The notes under the pieces were generated by a model, which worked only from the letters and a program-made list of their open reading frames with translations, was not told the DNA's origin and did no database searches. The position numbers and the translations under genes are program-made. A DNA stretch of 64,000 nucleotides, taken from NCBI RefSeq assembly GCF_900103985.1, contig NZ_FNIE01000014.1:1-64000 (forward strand). Direction: 5' to 3'. The stretch is from Actinacidiphila guanduensis. GTDB taxonomy: Bacteria > Actinomycetota > Actinomycetes > Streptomycetales > Streptomycetaceae. This document shows, piece after piece, positions 36,107 to 45,049 of the stretch (its first letter is position 1; each line of letters opens with the position of its first letter).

Positions 36107-37711
36107 TCAGCGCCTGTCCGCGAACTCCTCGCGGGCCGAGCCGGGTTGCGGCACCCCGCCGTCGCCCTCGGCGGCGCCCCCGGGGACGAGTTCGGCCTTC
36201 GAGGATCCGCGCAGCAGCAGCGCCACCGTCACCACGGCCAGCAGCGCGACACCGCCACCGGTGGAGAACGCCCAGTGCAGGCCGTCCATGAAGGCGCTGC
36301 GCGCGGAGTGCGCGACCGGTCCGCCGACAGCCTCCGCGCCGGCCAGCGAGGCGTGCGCCGCGCCCTCGGCCTTGGGCGGCAGACCCGCCGGAAGGTCCAG
36401 GTTGTTCCGGTAGCCCGCGCTCAGCACGCTGCCGAGGATCGCGATGCCCAGCGCGCCGCCCAGCTCGCGGGACAGGTCGTTCATGGCCGAGCCCACGTTC
36501 TGCAGCGCCCGCGGCAGCGCGTCGGTGATCTCGGTGGTGGCCGGGGTCATCGCCAGCCCCGTGCCCGCGCCCAGCGGCAGCAGCCCGGCCACGATCAGCC
36601 AGTACGAGCTGTCCGTGCCCAGCCGGGAGAGCACCGCCATGCCGACCGCGACCAGCACAAGACCGATCAGCCACGGCCGCCGCACCCCCACCTTCGCCAC
36701 CAGGCGCGGGGTCAGCCGGGTCGCCGGCACCAGCGCCACGGCCATCGGCAGCACACCCAGCGCGGCATCCAATGGATCGTCGCCGCGCACCAGTTGCATG
36801 TACTGCATCATCACGAAGATGAAGCCGAAGAAGACCACGAACTGCAGCATCACCGACACCGAGCCGGCCGCGAACCGGCGGTTGCGGAACAGCCGCGGGT
36901 CCAGCAGCGGGTGCTCGCGGCGCAGCTCCCACACCGTGAAGGCGGCCAGCACCAGCAGCCCGAGGGCGATCCCGCCGAGCGTGAGCGGGTCGGCCCAGCC
37001 CTTGGTCGGCGCCTCGATCACGGAGTAGACCAGCGCCAGCAGGCCGAGGACGGCGATCACCGCGCCCACCGCGTCCAGCCGCGGCTGGTTCGGTTCGGCC
37101 GACTCCGGGACGAAGACCACCGTGCCGATCGCGGCCACCACGGCGAGCACCACATTGAGCACGAACGCCGAGCGCCACGACCACTCCTGGAGCAGCAGGC
37201 CCGTGCACAGCACGCCGACGACCGCGCTCGCGGCCGCCACCGCCGTCCACACGCTGACCGCCCGGGTGCGCTGCTCGCGCGGGAAGGTGCTGGTGATGGT
37301 GGACAGCGTCGCCGGCATCACCATGGCCGCGCCGACACCGAGCAGGGCGCGCAGGGCGATGAGCTGGTCGGGGTTCTTCGTGAACAGCGCGAGCACCGAG
37401 CCGGCCGCGAAGACGACGAGGCCGATGATGAGCAGCAGCCGCCGGCCGAACCGGTCGCCGAGGGCGCCGGCGGGCAGCAGCAGCGAGGCGAACGCCAGGC
37501 TGTAGGCGTCCACCACCCAGGACAGCTGGGTCTGGGTGGCGTGCGTCTCGCGGGCCAGGTCCGGCAGCGCGACGTTCAGCGACGCCATCGCCGAGACGAC
37601 CGCCCCCAGGGCGAGGCAGGTGATGAACAGGACGACGCCGTGCCGCATGGCCGGGGCGCCGTCCCCGGTGGTCGCGGGTCCGTCGACCCCGCTGCGCGCT
37701 TCGCTCCGCAT
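36107..37711 (-). CDS. DHA2-family (14-helix) MFS drug/metabolite exporter
   Basis: 534 residues with CGGAGGAGGG before the ATG. Features of the EmrB/QacA type are the first-helix ASLNVALPDLARETHATQ, motif A GALGDRFGRRLLLIIG and motif C-like GVGAAMVMPATLSTITS. About 14 hydrophobic segments are visible, ending in a polar C-terminal tail of ~35 residues. Proton-driven efflux of hydrophobic or cationic drugs is expected. The minus-strand tetR upstream is in the same direction, 335 bases away, with a palindrome in between that is a good candidate operator. The 3' end lies about 25 bases from the insertion sequence but the protein looks complete. Confidence 0.9.
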   Translation of the reverse strand: MRSEARSGVDGPATTGDGAPAMRHGVVLFITCLALGAVVSAMASLNVALPDLARETHATQTQLSWVVDAYSLAFASLLLPAGALGDRFGRRLLLIIGLVVFAAGSVLALFTKNPDQLIALRALLGVGAAMVMPATLSTITSTFPREQRTRAVSVWTAVAAASAVVGVLCTGLLLQEWSWRSAFVLNVVLAVVAAIGTVVFVPESAEPNQPRLDAVGAVIAVLGLLALVYSVIEAPTKGWADPLTLGGIALGLLVLAAFTVWELRREHPLLDPRLFRNRRFAAGSVSVMLQFVVFFGFIFVMMQYMQLVRGDDPLDAALGVLPMAVALVPATRLTPRLVAKVGVRRPWLIGLVLVAVGMAVLSRLGTDSSYWLIVAGLLPLGAGTGLAMTPATTEITDALPRALQNVGSAMNDLSRELGGALGIAILGSVLSAGYRNNLDLPAGLPPKAEGAAHASLAGAEAVGGPVAHSARSAFMDGLHWAFSTGGGVALLAVVTVALLLRGSSKAELVPGGAAEGDGGVPQPGSAREEFADRR

Positions 37712-38046
37712 GGAGGCCCTCCTCCGTCAGGGAAGTTCTGTGTTGACGGGACCACGGTGACGCGCGGGCCGCAGCCATTTCCACGCCGTGGAATTCATCG
37801 GGCCGCCACGGGGGCTTCCGGTGGTGCGTTCACGCAGGTCACGCGGGTGCGGGCGGGTCGCAAACGGGCGGGTGGCCGCGGGATCGGCGGCGGGCGTTGA
37901 ATTCGGGAGAGGGGCGCCGAGGTGCGGCGACGGATTCGTGGCGGGCCGGCGCAGGGTTTCGGGCGGCGGGCCTGCCGAGGTTTCGCGAGACGGCGCGCCC
38001 GCCGTCGCCGAGGCCACCGGGGCTCGTCGCGGCCCGTTGACGCGGG
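37712..38046. promoter_or_regulatory. exporter promoter region with TetR-type palindrome (37779-37793)
   Basis: No gene is seen in these 335 bases. TTCCACG and CGTGGAA, separated by one base, form a perfect 7-bp palindrome at 37779-37793, about 70 bases upstream of the exporter start. Its size and place fit a TetR operator controlling the exporter. Confidence 0.6.
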
Positions 38047-38691
38047 TCAGCCCGTGCCTGCCGCCTTCGGCCGGGCCGGGGCGCGGCGGGGCGGCGGCCC
38101 CTGGAGGGCGGCGCGTACCGCGGGCCCGTACAGGCGGGCGACCTCCTCGGCGGGCATCGAGGCGATCGGCTCCACGCGCAGCAGGTAACGGGTGACGATG
38201 ATGCCGGCCATCTGCGTGCAGAAGCCCATCGCGCGCTGCCGTGCGTGCGGCCCACCGATCCGGTCGGCGACGCGGTCGATCAGCTCGCGCTCCAGCACTT
38301 CCCTGACCAGCGCGGCGGAGTCGGCGTCCGCGGCGATGCGGCGCAGCATGCCGAGCAGCGCGGGCCCGGACTCGGCGGAGTCCCAGGTGACGAGCATCCG
38401 CCGCAGCGCGCGCGGCCCGAAGGTGGCGGGGTCGCCCCGGAGCACCTCGGCGATCTGCTCGGCGGGGTTGGCCACCAGCGCCATGGCGGCGCCGAACAGG
38501 CCCCGCTTGGAGCCGAAGTAGTAGCTGATGAGGGCGGGGTCCACGCCGGCCTCCTGCGCGATGGACCGCAGTGTGACGGCCTCGTACCCGCGGGCGAGGA
38601 ACCGCGCCCGCGCCACTTCGAGGATCGCCTCCCGCGCCCCGGTCCCCCCGCTGGGCCGCCCCGGTTTCCGCCTGCCCCCGCCATCCGCCAT
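38047..38691 (-). CDS. TetR-family transcriptional regulator
   Basis: 214 residues. The N-terminal helix-turn-helix is at ~20-65 (AREAILEVARARFLARGYEA, VTLRSIAQEAGVDPALISYY, FGSKRGLF), a canonical TetR_N. The C-terminal ligand domain resembles TetR_C_20-type regulators (ALRRMLVTWDSAESGPALLG). A basic N-terminal arm (GRRKPGRPSG) may add DNA contacts. It probably represses the downstream DHA2 exporter and is relieved by its substrate. Confidence 0.92.
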   Translation of the reverse strand: MADGGGRRKPGRPSGGTGAREAILEVARARFLARGYEAVTLRSIAQEAGVDPALISYYFGSKRGLFGAAMALVANPAEQIAEVLRGDPATFGPRALRRMLVTWDSAESGPALLGMLRRIAADADSAALVREVLERELIDRVADRIGGPHARQRAMGFCTQMAGIIVTRYLLRVEPIASMPAEEVARLYGPAVRAALQGPPPRRAPARPKAAGTG

Positions 38692-38734
38692 CCCCCGATG
38701 CTACGAGCCGGCGAGCACCCCCGCCGCCAGGACG

Positions 38735-38780
38735 GGGCCGCCCGCCGGGAGACGCTTCGGGTGGATCGGGCGGGCGGCCC
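38735..38780 (-). terminator. 12-bp stem hairpin upstream of tetR
   Basis: GGGCCGCCCGCC (38735-38746) and GGCGGGCGGCCC (38769-38780) pair perfectly around a 22-base loop. No annotated gene ends here, so it seems to close a short minus-strand transcript starting between the terminator and the ATP-grasp gene. Confidence 0.6.
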
Positions 38781-38804
38781 TTGCCGCGGAGGGCGCGGTC
38801 CCGG

Positions 38805-38861
38805 TCAGCTCCAGTAGGCGAGCGGAACCTCGGGGCCCGCGCAGCCGATGAACGCGGCCAT
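38805..38861 (-). other. possible tiny peptide ORF (18 codons)
   Basis: The minus strand reads MAAFIGCAGPEVPLAYWS then stop, 24 bases before a strong hairpin. Just upstream two other short minus-strand frames end in ADGTA and in YGTSCCSP. Codon bias cannot be judged at this size and no clear ribosome site is seen. It may be a precursor peptide, a leader, or the decayed end of a lost gene. Confidence 0.2.
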
Positions 38862-38914
38862 GCCTACGCGGTGCCGTCCGCTGGCACGTCGAGGTCGATG
38901 TTCACGGTGAGCAG

Positions 38915-38932
38915 CAGCTAGTGCCGTAGCTG
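38915..38932. promoter_or_regulatory. inverted repeat upstream of ATP-grasp gene
   Basis: CAGCTA and TAGCTG are separated by 6 bases, and the repeat is followed by AT-rich TTAACG. It is placed about 52-69 bases upstream of the ATP-grasp start. It is a candidate operator or promoter element for the ligase-exporter pair or for the opposite short transcript. Confidence 0.4.
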
Positions 38933-38983
38933 TTAACGTGCCGGGACACGCAGGGTTCGAGATGCGGTCAGGAGCGTGACGGG

Positions 38984-40294
38984 ATGACAGTCGGCGGGGA
39001 CGGCGGGCCCTCTTCCCCGGAGGCGGGGCCGGATCTCGACGCGGTGCGGTACCTGCTCGTCGGGTACAGCGCGGACCTCCTCGTCGACCTCGACGGCTTC
39101 CTGCCGGAGCGCAGCGTCGCCGTCGTCGAGACGCCGGACGTCATCGAGGCCAGGGGGGTGCGCGGGCAGATCGGGGCCGTCCGCTGCCTGGCCGCCGTCC
39201 TCGCGGCCCCGATCCAGGACGAGGCGAACGCCGTCCGGCTCGTCGGGCTGGTCCCGCGGCCGCCGCGGATCGGCGCCGTGGTCCCCGCGAGCGATTACGG
39301 GGTGGTGGCCGCCGCCACGCTGGCCGCCGCCTGGGGGCTTCCGGGCGCGGGTCCGGACGCGGCCCCCGTCTTCCGGGACAAGGCGGAGTTGCGCCGCACG
39401 GCGGGCGGGGCCGGGATCGCCCAGCCCGAGTGGCGCCTGGTGACCGGCCCCGCGGAGGTCGCCGCCTTCCGGGCCGGCGGCGACGGCACGTGCGTGCTCA
39501 AGCCGACGAACCGTCAGGCCAGTGTGGGGGTGCAGATCCTGCCGCCGGACGCGGACGTCTTTACCGCGTGGGCGCTGACGGCGGGCGCCGAGGAGCAGAT
39601 GTTCCGGCCGGGCGACGCCGGGGGCTCGCGCTATCTGGCCGAGCGCCTGCTGCGCGGGCCCGAGGTCAGCGCGGAGGTGCTGGTCCGCGACGGCCGGACG
39701 GTCTTCTTCAACACCACGGCCAAGGACGTCCAGCCGGGACGGCACCCCGTCGAGACCGGTCATGTCGTCTCGGGGCCGGTGACCGAGGAGGTGGCGGCCG
39801 CGCTGGCCACGGGCATGCGCGCCCTGGTGGAGGCGACGAAGTTCGGGTCCGGCGTCCTGCACGGCGAGTGGATCGTCGTGGACGGGGTGCCGCACCTGGT
39901 CGAGTGCGCGGCCCGGCTCCCCGGCGACTACATCGTCGAACTCATCGCGATGGCCTACGACTGGAGCCTGCTGCACGGCTTCCTCGCCGTCCTCGAAGGA
40001 CGGGCCGCCGACCCCGCGCCGCCGGTCGCGCGGGGGGCCGCGATCCGTTATCTGTCCGCCGCCCCCGGCACGGTCGACGCGGTCGACGGGGTCGAGCAGG
40101 CCCGTGCGGTGCCCGGCGTGTGCGACGTACTGGTCCGGGTCGCCCCAGGCGACACCGTCGAACCCGTCACCAGCTCCTGGAAGCGTCCCGGCCACGTCAT
40201 CGCCACGGCCCCCGACGCGCCCTCGGCCGCCCGCGCCGCCGAACAGGCCCGCGCCGCGCTCACCATCGCCACGCACCCCGGGGCAGGCCGGTGA
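38984..40294 (+). CDS. ATP-grasp carboxylate-amine ligase
   Basis: 436 residues. ATP-grasp enzymes join a carboxylate, activated as acyl-phosphate, to an amine. The N-terminal Rossmann-like domain is residues ~1-110. ATP-binding Lys lies in TCVLKPTNRQASVGVQI and the second part of the fold has ERLLRGPEVSAEVLVRDG. Metal-binding acidic residues are in LHGEWIVVDGVPHLVECAAR, the counterpart of the ExNxR motif. The C-terminal lid resembles that of the L-amino-acid ligase/BacD-like and carbamoyl-phosphate-like groups (SSWKRPGHVIATAPD). It overlaps the following MFS exporter by 4 bases (GTGA), so product and exporter are likely functionally linked. The product is unknown: a dipeptide or amino-acid amide is the simple guess. 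Confidence 0.87.
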   Translation: MTVGGDGGPSSPEAGPDLDAVRYLLVGYSADLLVDLDGFLPERSVAVVETPDVIEARGVRGQIGAVRCLAAVLAAPIQDEANAVRLVGLVPRPPRIGAVVPASDYGVVAAATLAAAWGLPGAGPDAAPVFRDKAELRRTAGGAGIAQPEWRLVTGPAEVAAFRAGGDGTCVLKPTNRQASVGVQILPPDADVFTAWALTAGAEEQMFRPGDAGGSRYLAERLLRGPEVSAEVLVRDGRTVFFNTTAKDVQPGRHPVETGHVVSGPVTEEVAAALATGMRALVEATKFGSGVLHGEWIVVDGVPHLVECAARLPGDYIVELIAMAYDWSLLHGFLAVLEGRAADPAPPVARGAAIRYLSAAPGTVDAVDGVEQARAVPGVCDVLVRVAPGDTVEPVTSSWKRPGHVIATAPDAPSAARAAEQARAALTIATHPGAGR

Positions 40295-41541
40295 TCCGGT
40301 TACGCGACTACGTCCCGGCCACCAGGGCCGGACGTGTCTTCGCGCTGAGCGCCTTCATCGACGCCTCGGGCACCGGCCTCTACCTCGCCGGCTCGGCGGT
40401 CTTCTTCGTGCGGGTCGTCGGCCTGACCAGTACGCAGGTAGGGCTCGGCCTCACCGTCGGCATGACGGTGGGCTTCCTGTCCACGGTGCCGATGGGCCTG
40501 GCCGGCCGGCGGATCGGCGCGAAACGCCTGCTGGTCCTGCTCCAACTCGCGCGGGGCTGCGGGCTGCTCGCCCTGGCCTTCTGCACCTCGTTCCCCTGGT
40601 TCGTGGCGCTCAGCGTCTACCTGGCCGTGGCGCAGAGTGCCACCGGGCCGATGACGCAGGCCGTCATCGGCGCCGCCTCGGGCGAGGAGGAACGGGTCCG
40701 GACCATGGCGGTCGTCCGGTCCACCCGCAACCTGGGCTTCTCCGTGGGCGCTGCGGCCGTGGTCCCCCTTCTGACCACGCACTCGCCGTGGGCGTACCGC
40801 AGCGTCGTCCTCGGCAACGCCGTGTCGTTCGTGCTGGCGGCCCTGGTGGTCATGCGGCTGCGGCTGCCCACGGCGCCGAAGGTCCTGCGGACCGGCGACG
40901 CGCTCGGACTGCTCGGCCACTTCCGTGACGTCCGCTACCTGTCCATGACCGGCCTCAACGGCGTCCTGGTCCTGCACAACACCCTGCTGTCGGTCGGAAT
41001 CCCGCTCAGCGTCGTACAGGCCAGCCGTGCTCCGGTGGCCGTCGTTCCGCTGCTGACCCTCACCAACACCGTGATGGCGGTCGCCCTCCAGGTCCCGGTC
41101 GCCCGGCGCGCCACGGCCTTCGCCGGATCGATCCGCGCGCTGCGCTGCGGCGGCCTGTCACTGGCCGGCTGCTGTGTGGCGATGGGATTGACCCAGCAGG
41201 CCGGCCGCTGGACCGCCGCGGCGCTGCTGTTCGTCGCGATCGTCCTGCTGAGTCTGGGCGAACTGTGGCAGTCGGCGGGCTCGTGGGAGGTCTCCTACCG
41301 CTACGCGCCCGAAGCGGAGCGCCCCGCCTATCTGTCGGTCTTCTTCCTCGGGATCACCGGTGAGTCGATCCTCGGTCCACTGGCTGTCACCGGCCTGGTG
41401 GTGGGGCACGGCTTCTTCGCCTGGTGCGGCCTCGCCGCTGTCCTCGTCCTGGCCACCTTCCTGGTCAAGCCGGTGCTCCGCCCGCTCGAAGACCGCTTGC
41501 AGGCCACCCGGCAGTCCACTCCGTCCCTGGCCGGCGGCTGA
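40291..41541 (+). CDS. MFS transporter coupled to ATP-grasp ligase
   Basis: 416 residues from a GTG overlapping the ligase stop. About 12 hydrophobic segments are seen. The motif A-like loop is GLAGRRIGAKRLLVLLQLAR; other conserved-type residues are AFIDASGTGLYLAGSAVFFV in helix 1 and VRSTRNLGFSVGAAAVVPLL. The layout is that of single-domain metabolite exporters. Its tight coupling to the ligase recalls ligase/exporter pairs such as BacD-BacE of bacilysin, where the MFS member exports the product and protects the producer. This parallel is inference. A strong terminator follows. Confidence 0.87.
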   Translation: MIRLRDYVPATRAGRVFALSAFIDASGTGLYLAGSAVFFVRVVGLTSTQVGLGLTVGMTVGFLSTVPMGLAGRRIGAKRLLVLLQLARGCGLLALAFCTSFPWFVALSVYLAVAQSATGPMTQAVIGAASGEEERVRTMAVVRSTRNLGFSVGAAAVVPLLTTHSPWAYRSVVLGNAVSFVLAALVVMRLRLPTAPKVLRTGDALGLLGHFRDVRYLSMTGLNGVLVLHNTLLSVGIPLSVVQASRAPVAVVPLLTLTNTVMAVALQVPVARRATAFAGSIRALRCGGLSLAGCCVAMGLTQQAGRWTAAALLFVAIVLLSLGELWQSAGSWEVSYRYAPEAERPAYLSVFFLGITGESILGPLAVTGLVVGHGFFAWCGLAAVLVLATFLVKPVLRPLEDRLQATRQSTPSLAGG

Positions 41542-41573
41542 CGCGAGAGCCCGGACGCAAGGACGCGGCCGTG

Positions 41574-41612
41574 GAAGCAGGGCCCCTGCTCCGGGGAGCG
41601 GGGCCCTGCTTC
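41574..41612. terminator. bidirectional hairpin between convergent MFS genes
   Basis: GAAGCAGGGCCCC pairs with GGGGCCCTGCTTC, with an additional inner CTCCGGGGAG helix. It lies 33 bases after the ligase-linked exporter and 24 before the end of the convergent DHA1 exporter. Confidence 0.85.
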
Positions 41613-41635
41613 GTTCGGGCCTCACGGCGCTGGGA

Positions 41636-42832
41636 TCACGGCCGGCGCGGCCAGTGGGGGAAGGCGTGGCGGCGGGCGGCGACGGTCGTGGCCGCCGTCG
41701 GGATCATCAGGGCGACGGCGACCCAGGGGATCGAGGCGACGCCGAAGCCCGCGAGCAGCAGGCCGCCGAAGACACCGCCGGCCGCGATGCTCAGGTTGAA
41801 GACCGTCACCAGGACGGACTGGACCCCGTCGGTGCCGGCCGCCCTGATGCCCGCGGTGACGAAGAGCGTCGCCGAACCGCCGAACCCGAAGCCCCAGGCG
41901 GCCACGCCCGCGTAGAGGACCACCGGGCTCAGCCCCGCCAGGCCCAGGACGACGGCGCTCGCCCCCAGCACCACCGCGCTCATCACGGTCAGCCGCCGGT
42001 GGTGCGGGTCCACGTGCGCGCCCGTCAGCCAGATGCTGAGCAGCGCCGCGAGCCCGAACACCAGCAGCACCCACTCCAGCCGGCCGCCCGCGCCCGCACG
42101 GTCCGCCAGCGGGCCGATGTAGGTGTAGAGGATGTTGTGGGCGACCATGAACCCGGCGACGACCCACAGCAGCGGCCGCACGCCCGGGTTGCGCAGGATC
42201 GCGGTGACCGGCACGTGCCCGCCCGCAGGCCGGCCCGGGAGGTCCGGCAGGACGGCGAACACCCAGGCGATCAACGCGGCACTGGCCGCCGCCACGACCC
42301 CGAAGGTCGCCTGCCAGCCCGTCGCGTCACCGAGGAACGTGCCCGCGGGAAGGCCGAGCGAGAGCGCGACCGGCGTGCCCGCCATCGCGATGGCGATCGC
42401 CTTTCCCTGGAATTGCGCGGGCACGATCCGCGCCGCGTATCCGCCGATGTTCGACCAGATCAGCCCCGCCCCGGCACCGGCCACGAATCGCGCGGCGAGG
42501 ACGACGGGAAAGCTGCTCGTGGATGCCGCCACCGTATTCGCCAGGGCGAAGGCGACAAGAGCGGAGACGAGAACATTGCGGCGGCCCCAATTCCTCAGGG
42601 CGCCGTTCAGCGGGATCGCCGTCAGTGCTGTGGCCAGCGCGTACACCGTGACGGTCTGGCCGGCGACGGATTCCGAGACGCCCATTCCCTTCGCCATCTC
42701 CGGCAGCAGACCGGCCGGAATTGTCTCGTTTATGATTCCCAGGAAGCCCGCCGTGAAAAGCGCCAGAAGGCCCGCCATGGGAAGTTTCACGGCTTCTTCG
42801 GCACGGGTTTCTTCGTGGACCGCAGATGACAT
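41636..42832 (-). CDS. DHA1-family MFS exporter (AraJ/YdhP-like)
   Basis: 398 residues from the ATG at 42832, which has CGGAGG upstream; an in-frame start at 42880 is weaker. Twelve transmembrane segments are apparent. Family-typical stretches are GLLPEMAKGMGVSESVAGQT in loop 1-2, NGALRNWGRRNVLVSALVAF (motif A region) and FVAGAGAGLIWSNIGGYAAR. Such proteins export sugars, purines or drugs. The LysR gene lies immediately upstream on the same strand (150 bases), suggesting control by it. Confidence 0.88.
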   Translation of the reverse strand: MSSAVHEETRAEEAVKLPMAGLLALFTAGFLGIINETIPAGLLPEMAKGMGVSESVAGQTVTVYALATALTAIPLNGALRNWGRRNVLVSALVAFALANTVAASTSSFPVVLAARFVAGAGAGLIWSNIGGYAARIVPAQFQGKAIAIAMAGTPVALSLGLPAGTFLGDATGWQATFGVVAAASAALIAWVFAVLPDLPGRPAGGHVPVTAILRNPGVRPLLWVVAGFMVAHNILYTYIGPLADRAGAGGRLEWVLLVFGLAALLSIWLTGAHVDPHHRRLTVMSAVVLGASAVVLGLAGLSPVVLYAGVAAWGFGFGGSATLFVTAGIRAAGTDGVQSVLVTVFNLSIAAGGVFGGLLLAGFGVASIPWVAVALMIPTAATTVAARRHAFPHWPRRP

Positions 42833-42982
42833 GGGAAAGCCTCCGATTGGTACTGGGGTGATCTGCCAATCGGGGCTCAACGTGGCCGCGTCCGCGGCGA
42901 TTCCCGGAATCGGGCGCCGTGGCCCTCGACAATCCGGGGGAAGGTATTCGCCGGTTCGATGGGTGGGCCCGGCCGGCCGGGC

Positions 42983-43927
42983 TCAGGAGGACGACTGCCC
43001 GGCGGCGTCCGGCTGCGGCTCGGCCGGGGTGAGTTGGGTGCGGACCGCGCGGGGGACGCGCAGGCCGTGCGCGCGCAGGTCGGCGAGGAAGCGCGCGAGG
43101 AGGGGGTCCGGGGCCGAGGACGTCACCGCGACCAGCTGCCGCACCCAGCGCGGGTCGAAGGAGCGCACCGCGGCCGGGAAGCCGTCGCTGACCGCGCTCA
43201 CCGGACTGACCGCCACGCCCAGCCCGGCCGCGGCGAGTTGGGGCGCCGCCGCCGTGACCGAGGTGCGCATCACGACCTCGGGGTGCACCCCGGCGCGGGC
43301 GAGGGACCGGTCGAGCCAGCCGCCGAGGCCGTTGTCCGGCGCGAAGTGGACCAGCGGCGCGCCGTCGAGGTCCTTCAGCCGGACGGCCGGGCGGTCGGCG
43401 AGCGGGTGGCCGGCGGGCGCGGTCAGCACGATCTCCTCCTCGGCGACCGGCGTCACCGTGAAGTCGCCCGGCGGACGGCCGGGCAGCAGCGCCGCGTCCA
43501 CCTCGCCGGAGGTCACGAAGTCCAGCGCCTCCTCCATCGCCGTGGACTCCCGCAGGGTGATCGCCACGTCGGGGCGGCGGCGGTGCCAGCGCCGGACGAC
43601 CGGGGCGAGCAGCGCGACGGTGAGGCTCTGCGCGCAGACCAGCCGCAGCACTCCCCCGGCCGCCTGACCCGCCGCGCGGGCCGAGCGCACCGCGGAGGCG
43701 GCCGCCTCGATGGCCCGCCGGGCGTCGGCGACGGCGGCGCGCCCGGCGGGGGTGAGCTTCACCCCGCGGGGTTCGCGGTGCAGCAGGGGCGTGCGGGTCT
43801 CGCGCTCCAGCGCGGCGATCTGGTGGGAGACGGCGGGCTGCGAGGAGTGCAGCAGCAGCGCGGCCTGCGTGATCGACCCGGTGTCCGCGACGGCGACGAG
43901 GCACTCCAGTGCCCGGAGAGTAGCCAT
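42983..43927 (-). CDS. LysR-family transcriptional regulator
   Basis: 314 residues. Winged helix-turn-helix at 1-60 (LRALECLVAVADTGSITQAA, LLLHSSQPAVSHQIAALERE) and a type-2 periplasmic-binding effector domain from ~90 (GGVLRLVCAQSLTVALLAPV, GLGVAVSPVSAV). It sits divergent from the NAD-dependent epimerase (133 bases between starts) and upstream of the DHA1 exporter; LysR regulators often act on divergent genes, so both are possible targets. The effector is unknown. Confidence 0.92.
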   Translation of the reverse strand: MATLRALECLVAVADTGSITQAALLLHSSQPAVSHQIAALERETRTPLLHREPRGVKLTPAGRAAVADARRAIEAAASAVRSARAAGQAAGGVLRLVCAQSLTVALLAPVVRRWHRRRPDVAITLRESTAMEEALDFVTSGEVDAALLPGRPPGDFTVTPVAEEEIVLTAPAGHPLADRPAVRLKDLDGAPLVHFAPDNGLGGWLDRSLARAGVHPEVVMRTSVTAAAPQLAAAGLGVAVSPVSAVSDGFPAAVRSFDPRWVRQLVAVTSSAPDPLLARFLADLRAHGLRVPRAVRTQLTPAEPQPDAAGQSSS

Positions 43928-44060
43928 CCACTCATTTTATCGCAGCCCCCTGAAGCATGAATGGCGCCGAGGGAAGCCTGGGAAGCCGCTGGTCGCTGCA
44001 CCGGACGGCACCTTCCCGCCGGAGCACGCGGGGAGGGCCGGAGCACGTGAGGAGAGTTCC

Positions 44061-44993
44061 ATGGCACAGGCGTTCGTGACGGGCGGCTCGGGGTTCATCG
44101 GGCAGGTGCTGGTACGGCGGCTGCTGGAGCAGGGGCACACGGTGCGCGCCCTGGTCCGCAGCGAGGCGTCGGCGGCGAAGGTGGCCGCGCTGGGCGCGGA
44201 GCCGGTCCGGGGCGAGCTGACGGACGCGTCGACGTGGCAGGACGCGGTCGCGGGCAGCGAGGTGCTGTTCCACCTCGCCGCCGAGACGGACATCACCGCC
44301 GACCGCGCCCGGCACGACCTCGTCTCGGTGCGCGGCACCGAGGCGGCGATCGAGGCGGCCCGTGCCGCGCGGGTGCCCCGCTTCGTCCACTGCGGCAGCG
44401 AGGCCGCGCTGCTGGCCGGCGACCCGCTGCTGGAGGCCGACGAGACGGCGCCGCTGCGGCCGGACTCGGCGGCGGCGTACTGCGCGGGCAAGGCCGCCGC
44501 CGAGCGGATCGTCCTCGACGCGAACGCGCCCGGCCTCGCCACCGTGTCGATCCGCCCGCGGTTCGTGTGGGGCCCGGGCAGCATCCTCATCGAGGGCCTG
44601 GTGGCCGCCGTGCAGGCGGGACAGTTCGCCTGGATCGACGGCGGCCGGCACACCACCGACGTCACCTACGTGGACAACGCGGTCGAGGGCCTGCTCCTCG
44701 GATGGCGCCGAGGGCGGCCCGGCCAGGCGTACTTCGTCACCGACCGGCAGCGCGTCGTCCTGCGCGACTTCCTGGAGCCTCTGTTCGCGCTCTACGGCGC
44801 CGACGCCGCGATCCCCGAGCTGGACGCCGGGACCGCGGCCCGCGAGGTCCCGGTCCCCGCACGGTGGTTCCTCGGGCAGCCGTGCCTGCTGCGGACGGAC
44901 AAGGCGGTGGCCGAACTCGGCTACGCGCCCGTCGTCACGCACGCCGCCGGGCTGGACGCGGTGCGGAACTCGCTCGCCCTCAAGGGCGCGTGA
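44061..44993 (+). CDS. NAD(P)-dependent epimerase/reductase (extended SDR)
   Basis: 310 residues; GTGAGGAGAG precedes the ATG. The NAD-binding motif FVTGGSGFIG starts at residue 5. The active-site Tyr/Lys pair is in AAYCAGKAAAER. The pattern is that of extended SDRs of the 3-beta-HSD or dihydroflavonol-reductase type (HLAAETDITADRARHDLVSV, VDNAVEGLLLGWRRG). It lies 56 bases before the F420-reductase-like gene, likely in one transcript ending at 45665. LysR is divergent. Confidence 0.87.
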   Translation: MAQAFVTGGSGFIGQVLVRRLLEQGHTVRALVRSEASAAKVAALGAEPVRGELTDASTWQDAVAGSEVLFHLAAETDITADRARHDLVSVRGTEAAIEAARAARVPRFVHCGSEAALLAGDPLLEADETAPLRPDSAAAYCAGKAAAERIVLDANAPGLATVSIRPRFVWGPGSILIEGLVAAVQAGQFAWIDGGRHTTDVTYVDNAVEGLLLGWRRGRPGQAYFVTDRQRVVLRDFLEPLFALYGADAAIPELDAGTAAREVPVPARWFLGQPCLLRTDKAVAELGYAPVVTHAAGLDAVRNSLALKGA

Positions 44994-45049
44994 CCCCTTC
45001 ACGCCGCCGACTGCCCGACCTACATGCGCACTTCGAAAGGACCCATTCA

